From Filobasidium wieringae (lineage: Eukaryota > Basidiomycota > Tremellomycetes > Filobasidiales > Filobasidiaceae), in NCBI GenBank assembly GCA_001600055.1, contig BCIV01000003.1, positions 997,162-1,061,161 of the forward strand: a DNA stretch of 64,000 nucleotides, read 5' to 3'. Within the stretch, counting starts at the first letter, position 1. Each line of letters opens with the position of its first letter. Below, in pieces: positions 57,133 to 64,000 of the stretch. The notes beneath the pieces are model-generated. The model was not told the origin of the DNA, ran no database searches, and saw only the letters and a list, made by a program, of their open reading frames with translations. Position numbers and translations under genes: made by a program.

Positions 57133-60100
57133 TCATGGCATCCACAAGAACCGTTTGAGTGCGTAATCGGCCCTGGCTACCAACGAAGTAGCCTTTTGAG
57201 CTTCGGCCAGTCTGTAGAAAAACGGGACGCGAATCAGTCCACACGATCCTTCTCTCGATCGATACGAAAAGAGACTCACCCGACCACGTCTTCTTCCCTC
57301 ACGAACGTTTCCTCCCTCGCATACCCTCCTACATACCCCCCAACGCTTCCCGTCGCCCGGACACACTCGTCCTTGATCCGCCTGACCATCCTATCCGTAA
57401 CGTCCTTGCACGTCTCATCCTTCCCTCGATCATCATCCTCGTCCTCCCCCTCGACCTTGCCTCCACCGGAAAGGGCGGAGGAAGTGACGAATTCCCTGGG
57501 CAACACTTTGAACGCGAAGAAATCGGATGAAGAAGGCGGGCCCGCTCCGGGAGTAGAAGGAGCGGTGCTAGAGGCTGATGAAGGGCCTAGGACGGATCGT
57601 TCGTGAATGGAACCATTCGAGAGCGCTCGTTGTCTGGCTCCAGGATCAGTCGAATTGGCCATCGAATAACTAGTGATCCTAGTTCCAGCACGGGAAGGTC
57701 GGTAATGGACCACAAAGCCGGAATTCTATCGACGACGAGCACAGACGATCAGTACGAGTCGACTCGAGCACGAACTGATGCTCACCTCTGCGGGATCACG
57801 ACCGGACTCTTCGAGAGCGGACAAGATGTATGCACCTTTAGTCAAGGAAGTAATGTTCCTCAACGGTATACGGGTCGACGAGACGACCTTTTCCAAATTA
57901 TAATCAAACGAGACGACGTAAAGCGCTTGATGCGTCTATGAGAAATGATTACCCGCTCAGCTCAGCCCACATGCTCAGTGCGACAAATCCTTGGGGCCGG
58001 ACTTACCAGAATAAGCACCTTCGCCTCCAATTTCCTTGTGAAACGAGTATTCACTTCTTCAGGGGAAAACACAGTCCACCCGTTGATCCGAGTCTCCCCC
58101 TCCTCCAGTACTCGAGCGGAACACGTTTCGACTAGAGAAACTCGATAAGTCAGATCGCATTTCCGAAAGCGACATCAGAAGATGACTAACTGGCAGCTGC
58201 TCTGATTCTCGACAACCTCATGAGATTGCTTCGATCGTTCGAGCTAAGGGTCGATAAGACTTCACTGAATACAGTCAAGTTCCTCTCTCCGACCTATACG
58301 AGACGAAATTCGAGCCTGCTTTCCGTTGTCTGTCACCACTCAGAACTTACCATGAACGAGATGACAGCCTGGAGATAGAAATCTTCAATAGCACCTCGTC
58401 GCATTCGTGCAACGGAATTGAGACCGTCGTTGATCTGTACGACCGTATATCAGTATACGATCTAAATCACCATGGAGGAGCTTGCTCACCATCCCGTGCA
58501 AATCTCGTTTACCCGTTCGAGTAAAGTCTCCCTTCAAAGCACTAGTTCCTGCGTAAAGCTTCGAAATCTGGTCTCCGTTGTTAGCCCAAGCTATCAACCG
58601 AATCGTCAGTACTATGCCACTCGACTTGAATGTTTATCAAGCTCACCATCGTTATACACGAACTCGATGTCGGAGGTTAGGGTATCGGGGGTGATGCCGA
58701 CTTGCGTCAACTGGGAGGTCAAAATATGTCTCGCCAGAGCGGACTCGACGACGTTCGTCCTGTCCAAGCAGTCAATACAGTTGACACGGAAGGTCCCGGT
58801 CTGTTCACGCATAACTTCTCCTTGACACGTCCAGAAGTAACTGAGAAGATAAGGTATTTAGGAATGGCTCATGGCTTGTCATCCAAAGCTGGACATACCC
58901 TTGCTCGGAAAAGGTCGACGAAAGCTGCGTAATGAGCTTGGAAATGTTTTCGTATTTCATTCCCTTACCTATGATTCGCATATAAAGGTCAACCAAAGGA
59001 ACACGTAGTGTCTTGTAATTAAGCTTACATTCGTGATGGAAATCGAATTCTTGATATCGGACATCCTTATCGTCGAGCTCTTTGACCACGTCACGGTATC
59101 CGACAGTAACAGCGCCTTCCTTTCCAGAAGTCTCTGCCAAGTTGACAATGGTCTACGTACAGCTCATCAGCTTACAGAGATCCGCGTACAACTCCGAGTG
59201 ACTCACCTGTGGTCCATAACGACGCTTAAGATCTTCGAAATGTAACTTGGTAGTAGCTGTACTCTGATCGACAGGCCTGTCCAATTTGGGAGCTGGTTTC
59301 ATATCGGTCAAAGTTGAGTTCTGAGACCAGAAAAGAGGTACTGATTATAGCGATACAGAGTCAGTTGGCACTACTTAGGCGCGATTCCGCCGAGAATGCT
59401 CACTGGAACCTCGGATCTCGACAAAGCTGAAGATTGACCATTTGCCTTCCACCTTGATCCTGACAATCATCTCAGTCTCTACGAAATTGGCAACGTTTCC
59501 GTCTTCATCGATACCTCTTCGCTGGAACCGGAGTCCTGCCCGGTCTCGACTCCTTCGACTGATCAGGACGATATCCACAGGCGTGTTTGGCGGACCCAAA
59601 TCGGCATGACCAGCAGGCGCGGGGCTCTTAACGCTCTTCTCGATCGATACTCCGGTGGGATCCTGTGTGGGAGGCACGTAGAATCGAGATGCTTGCACCC
59701 AACCTTGAATGACAGGCAGGATGAACTCGTGTAGTCCAGCATCGACGAAATCCCGCATCATCCATGCGTTCCACATGAAACGAGGGTCGACTCGTCTCCA
59801 TAAAGGTAACCCGATATCAGGCTCGACCCAAGTTTCTCCACGTTCTTGCCTCTCTTCATGAGTATCAGCTAGAGATTTCTCCTTGATCTCCGCAGCAGCA
59901 GCCAATCCTTCCACTGGGAGCGATGGTACGATAGAAGATTCTGCTAGATCTCCACCGGGAGATGTAGGACCGGAAGCCAAATTCAAGGGAGTCCTATCGC
60001 CAGCTCCTGGTTGAAGAAGTGACGAAAGAAGACCGGTCGCTTGTGACCTGTTACTAAGCTGGTTCCGCTTGTGTTGCAGGTTATGTGAAAGATCCGTCTC

Positions 60101-61794
60101 GAAGGAATAGAAGAATCCGCCTTCGCGAAAGAGGATGGTTTGTGAATAATCGATGATTGTGCTTTAAGCAGAAGATGCGACTTACCTCCGCTTAATACCC
60201 TAACGATCTCTCTGACGATCTTGACCTCCAAGTCTTTCCTCTGACCAGCCGTAGCGGTACTTCCATGAACGTTCTCATCGACGGGTTCCTCCTTGGCCAT
60301 CCCATCGTCCACCTCGACACCATGCTCCTGCTCATCGATAACCCCCGGTACCTGTGCCTCGACCTTTATGGTATTCTCCGACTCCTCCTGTCCGTCATCC
60401 TCAATCAGCACAGATCCACCAGTCGACTTGTTCTGCCCCTGTTTGAACAGGTTCATCTTGCTCCAATCGACCTTGAGACCATTCATAAAGCTTCCCCTCT
60501 TCTCCTCCCTCTTCATCGTCTCCGGTACCTGGCCCATAACCTGATCAGGATCAGGAAGCCCAGCTTCCGCATCGAAATGCTCCTCCCCATCGGCTTTGCT
60601 AGGTTTCTGAGTCGTCCCTGCTGGAACGGAAGGCTGGTCTTCTGAATGCCTTATCATTGTCTCTCCCAAATCGCCAGAGGTTTCTTCCTTTGACGAATCC
60701 CCCGGCCCGGCGGCTACGGCATTGACATCTTCCCTTACTTCTCCTTTACTACTGGAAGAAACGCCCGAGGTAGATTCGGGAATACTGGTCGTCTTGGATA
60801 GGCCTAAATTCCATCGTGCTGGATTCAGAGCTCTAGCTAGGATCTGAGCGGGGGTTTCGGGCTCTGATTGGTCTTCCGTTCGACTGGTCGTTGCAGGTGA
60901 TGCAGCAGGATGTGCAGGAGCGGTAGATTTGGGTTTATTCTATAGTATGAAATGGAATTGCGGTGATGGATGAAGTGATTAGCTGATCGAACAATAAGAT
61001 CGAAGTCCGAATCCAGTACAAACCTTTGCGATCGCCGCTTTGATAGTCTTGATAACCCCCTCGGCTCCATCTTTCACAAGAGGTAAAGCATAAACGTTTC
61101 TCAACTCATAAACGACCCTCTCCCCATCCGTCTCCTCCTCTCCCTCGTCGGCCTCTTCATCCTGCTGTACCGCACGCGGGGAATAAGGGTTCAATCGACC
61201 GTCAGGAGATAGAAGGCCTTCTCTCTCTGCGATAGCTCGAAGACCTCTGATCAGGGGGTCACTCTCGGGGACTGAAGATGGGGTGTGTAAGGGGAGGGAA
61301 GGAAATGTGGCAGTGGATTCAGGTGGGAATAAGGTTATTCTTCCTGATCCCGATCCGTTTCCTACGCTCGTGACGTTTGATCCGGGTTGATTGGAACGTT
61401 TGGGTTTAGGTGTTGAGAGGAAAACGATCAGATAAGAGGTTTCCCATAATCTTGTTAGACCTAAGATACCACCGATCTCCAAGGTGGAAGGGTCGTCCTT
61501 GGAGACGGTCGGTACTCGTTGTTTACGTTGTGAATCAAGATCTTTCCATCGTTTCACCTGTCCCTTGGGCCCATAACCGATCCAAACATCGTCAGTACCT
61601 CTCGAGCGAGGTGTTTCTGACTGATGGGAAGTGACGATCAACCCATCTGAGAGAGGCTTGAGGTATAGACGACGATGGATCTGAGGTGGGAGTGGAGGAA
61701 CGCGGAATTTAGAGGGAAGAGTCGGGGTTGCCTGGTTGTTTGTCGCAACTCGATCCGACTGGAGGGAAGCTCTTGGAGATGAAGTTGTTGACAT
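57133..61794 (-). CDS. SAC-domain phosphoinositide phosphatase with hSac2-like C-terminal region
   Basis: Fourteen exons (61794-61024, 60939-60186, 60120-59404, 59340-59207, 59152-59029, 58968-58899, 58840-58647, 58590-58490, 58434-58351, 58293-58191, 58131-58007, 57935-57786, 57725-57280, 57211-57133) give 1283 residues. The SAC catalytic signature CIDCLDRTN (Cys878-x5-Arg884) is intact. [17 protein letters not shown] and [16 protein letters not shown] mark the SAC N-lobe. After the catalytic part, [20 protein letters not shown] and a PH-like hSac2 region ([21 protein letters not shown]) follow. This order fits INPP5F/Sac2-type 4- or 5-phosphatases and their fungal relatives, acting on endosomal or Golgi phosphoinositides. 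A Ser/acid-rich insert of about 250 residues splits the N-lobe. The second intron ends in an uncommon AAG acceptor. It is divergent from SPT4. Confidence 0.9.
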
Positions 61795-62080
61795 TATTTC
61801 AAGTGAGATGGTCGAATCTCATGTGTGTACCGTGTCTGTCTTGTAGTCTACGAATGATGTGTCGAAGTATTTGGAGTGAAGCTGCGTTCCAGGTTGTTAT
61901 GGTTCAACGTTCATGACGTACGATCTCGATTCACAATAACAGTAATTAATCAATACACGTGTAAAATGGTTGCTCTTATCAATCGACATCTACCACTCGA
62001 GCAGCTCATGGACAAGTCGGTACAACTTCTACTCGTTTGAGATACACGATAGCTCTACATACAAGCAATCACATACAACC
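61795..62080. promoter_or_regulatory. divergent promoter region, SAC phosphatase / SPT4
   Basis: The 286 bp between divergent start codons presumably serve both genes. The SPT4-proximal part has the A/C-rich leader text common to starts in this window. Confidence 0.5.
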
Positions 62081-62858
62081 ATGTCCTCTCCGCCTGATCT
62101 AGTCCCATTACGAGCGAGCAAACAAGACGCCGCAGCAAGAGGAACGAAAGCGCGACCTCGATATCGAGCTTGTTTAGTCTGTTCACTCGTTCAACCTAGT
62201 CCCGAATGGTTACTCAGAGGGTGTCCCAATTGTGAGACCATCATCCGAGTGAGTTCCTACTGTGGAGCACACTTATGTATAAGATACTTGTTGCTGACCC
62301 TGTGAGGCATAATTGCATGGCTATCATCCAGGTACAAGGTTCCCAAGATCAAGTCAAAGCATGCACATCATTACAGTTCGATGGAGTCATTGCTGTTCTG
62401 AAACCAGAACAATCATGGGTTGCACGATGGCAACGTAACGGTACGTCTATTTGTAACCTCATGAAGGTTCCTTTCCATGTACTAAACTTATACAACCATC
62501 GTCACCTCTTGCAGTGAACCACGTTCCGGGTCTTTACGCTGTCCGGGTGACAGGTCGTCCACCACCCGAAATCATCGCTCGAATCAAACGTTCAGGTGTT
62601 CCGTATATACCACGAGACGATGTGGCAGGGGACCATACGAAAGCCCAGGAGGAAGAGGATGAAAATGACGAGGACGATGATGATCGGGATGCAGCGGGGA
62701 GGAAGGATATGGACGAGTTTGAGGACGATGGGATGGTTGTCGATGATGACGATGATGATGAGGACGATAGGGTCCAGAGGAGAGTTGGGGGGAGGGATGA
62801 TGATAGGGATAGGGGATTACGAACGCCCGAGATCGAAGAGGACTACGAAGAGGACTAG
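62081..62858 (+). CDS. SPT4: transcription elongation factor Spt4 with a long acidic tail
   Basis: Three exons (62081-62248, 62332-62440, 62515-62858) encode 206 residues. The Spt4 zinc finger reads RACLVCSLVQ then GCPNCE; CTSLQFDGVIAVLKPEQSW and VARWQR, then PGLYAVRVTGRPPPEI, complete the domain that pairs with Spt5 (DSIF) behind RNA polymerase II. Typical Spt4 has 100-120 residues. Here roughly 80 more follow in the last exon, dominated by Asp and Glu (EEEDENDEDDDD, VVDDDDDDEDD). The tail is in the same exon and frame as conserved Spt4 residues, so it is not an exon-joining error. Confidence 0.93.
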
Positions 62859-63126
62859 GACTTGGTCTCGTCCAATCCCATCTGGTTTTGAGTTCTACGG
62901 TACGACGACTATTCTGGATAAAGAGCCTGTGCTGTTCAACTCTTTCATGTACTTGTACGATGTACGATGCAATACCAAAAATTCACGAACGACGAGGTCT
63001 GACTATAGCATCCGCTCGTGATTCCCAAAACGCTTGATTCGTCAGACATTTCCAAGTCGTATCCACTCCACTACTGCTTCAACCTCATGCCCCCATATCT
63101 CAATCGACCGGGCTATACCCCTTGTA

Positions 63127-64000
63127 ATGCCCTATACCCTGTTTGATGGAGTAATAATCGACGTCCCTCATAATCGGTCGCAACCAAGTCGTCAGCGTTC
63201 CCCATCGGCAGTGCCGAATAGCAATCGCAGAACCAAAACGACCTCGAGGGTATATTCTGGGGATGAAGCTTTGAGACGGATAACCGAGTTCCTCGAAGCG
63301 GAAGATGCGTCTAGTTCAAGTTCTTCCGAAGAGGCCAATGATGAACTAGATTCATCTGAAAGTCTACAACAATCCGGAGCTGAGCAAGAAGATGAACAGG
63401 AGGAGGAGGAGGGAACTCGAACGGAGCCCGTACAGAGGGTGAGGAAGGAGAAAAGGAAGAGATCGGGAGAGACGCCTGATCCGAGGGATATCGCAGAGTG
63501 GAGGGATATCCTCAACGCTCAACCTACCCTGGATGAGGATGAGGAGGTAAGCCCTTCCCAAGGCTTTCTCGAGAGTTTGCGATTTAAACTCGTTTCCTCT
63601 CCTGCAGAACGCTCTGGCGATACTGACTTCGGATAGAGTCCGGATATACAGCGACGACCAACGTTGCAACTACTGTCAATTCTTGGAAGTCTATACCTCC
63701 GGGGTCGTAGCCGCCTGGCCATGCGCAACGGCAACTCTCAGAGGGAAAGAACCTAAATGCGTAGCATGTTATATCAGTAAAACCGATCAGTGCGGGATGC
63801 CGGATCAGAGCGAATCGAGCGACGATGATTCGTCCGTCAATGAAACACCGATATGGGGCAAGGGAGAGAGACGCAAAGGACGGAGAGACGAATATACTGG
63901 ATCCATCATCGCTTCCGAAGAAGGCTATTCCGAAGCGACATCCTTGAATTCAGAATATAACTTTAATCCTGAACGGGAAGACACACCTCCAGGTCAATCA
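63127..64000 (+). CDS. unknown protein with Zn2Cys6-like cysteine cluster (copy B), 3' end beyond window
   Basis: Two exons are visible (63127-63546 and 63608 to the edge), 271 residues so far with no stop. The N-terminal 140 residues are Ser- and acid-rich with a basic RKEKRKRS patch. The second exon starts with ILTSDRVRIYSDDQRC and carries cysteines at 160, 163, 179, 191, 194 and 202: C-x2-C-x15-C-x11-C-x2-C-x7-C, including QRCNYCQ, AWPC and KCVACY. This matches copy A at 38223-39496 residue for residue in the key positions, lacking only A's third cysteine. Beyond the cluster the protein is acidic and Ser-rich. An in-frame Met at 63034 is an alternative start. Function unknown; nucleic-acid binding is a guess from the cluster. 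Confidence 0.7.

Overview
The window looks like nuclear DNA of a tremellomycete basidiomycete yeast of the Cryptococcus/Kwoniella type. This is inferred from a very high density of short introns (about 141 coding introns in 25 protein genes, mostly 50-90 nt), C-rich pyrimidine stretches, intron-bearing tRNA genes, and family hallmarks such as a FunK1 kinase, a UBA-TPR-J auxilin and a Ste20-like RAM-type kinase. There is no transposon, viral relic, CRISPR array or rRNA that I can support. Genes lie on both strands in a dense mix of divergent, convergent and tandem pairs. Exons were joined by eye on GT-AG (occasionally GC-AG) borders and checked by reading-frame phase; nearly all chains close in phase to a single stop.

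Layout. 1-11 kb: FunK1 kinase (runs off the left edge), aldo-keto reductase, PEBP protein, mitochondrial glycine carrier HEM25, EST1/SMG7-like protein. 11-24 kb: Ste20-like kinase (KIC1 candidate), a 3.5 kb stretch without a supported gene, ARPC3, an orphan gene, a voltage-sensor-like four-helix membrane protein, mitochondrial ribosomal protein uL30m. 24-38 kb: auxilin SWA2, ORC1, tRNA-Lys, RAD16, S-adenosylmethionine synthetase. 38-50 kb: an unknown cysteine-cluster protein, DDI1, SERRATE/ARS2, SEC18. 50-64 kb: tRNA-His, a Pmu1-like phosphatase, TIM50, a Met/Gly-rich small protein, a SAC-domain phosphoinositide phosphatase, SPT4, and a second cysteine-cluster protein cut by the right edge.

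The set is mostly housekeeping: mitochondria (HEM25, uL30m, TIM50), vesicle traffic and membranes (SWA2, SEC18, SAC phosphatase, ARPC3, DDI1), DNA and RNA metabolism (ORC1, RAD16, EST1-like, ARS2, SPT4). No operon-like functional grouping is evident; several divergent pairs probably share promoters (ARS2/SEC18, SAC/SPT4, HEM25/EST1-like, uL30m/SWA2).

The strongest candidates for something undescribed are: (1) two paralogous genes, at 38.2-39.5 kb and 63.1 kb to the edge, that share a seven/six-cysteine cluster resembling a stretched Zn2Cys6 and a phase-0 intron exactly 19 codons before its first cysteine; (2) two consecutive micro-exons of 7 and 9 nt that together encode most of the Walker A motif of RAD16; (3) a (AATG)10 microsatellite whose last copy supplies the apparent start codon of the voltage-sensor-like gene; (4) a Met/Gly-rich 121-residue protein; and (5) four GC-AG introns in one window, one of them required to restore a catalytic RHG motif.
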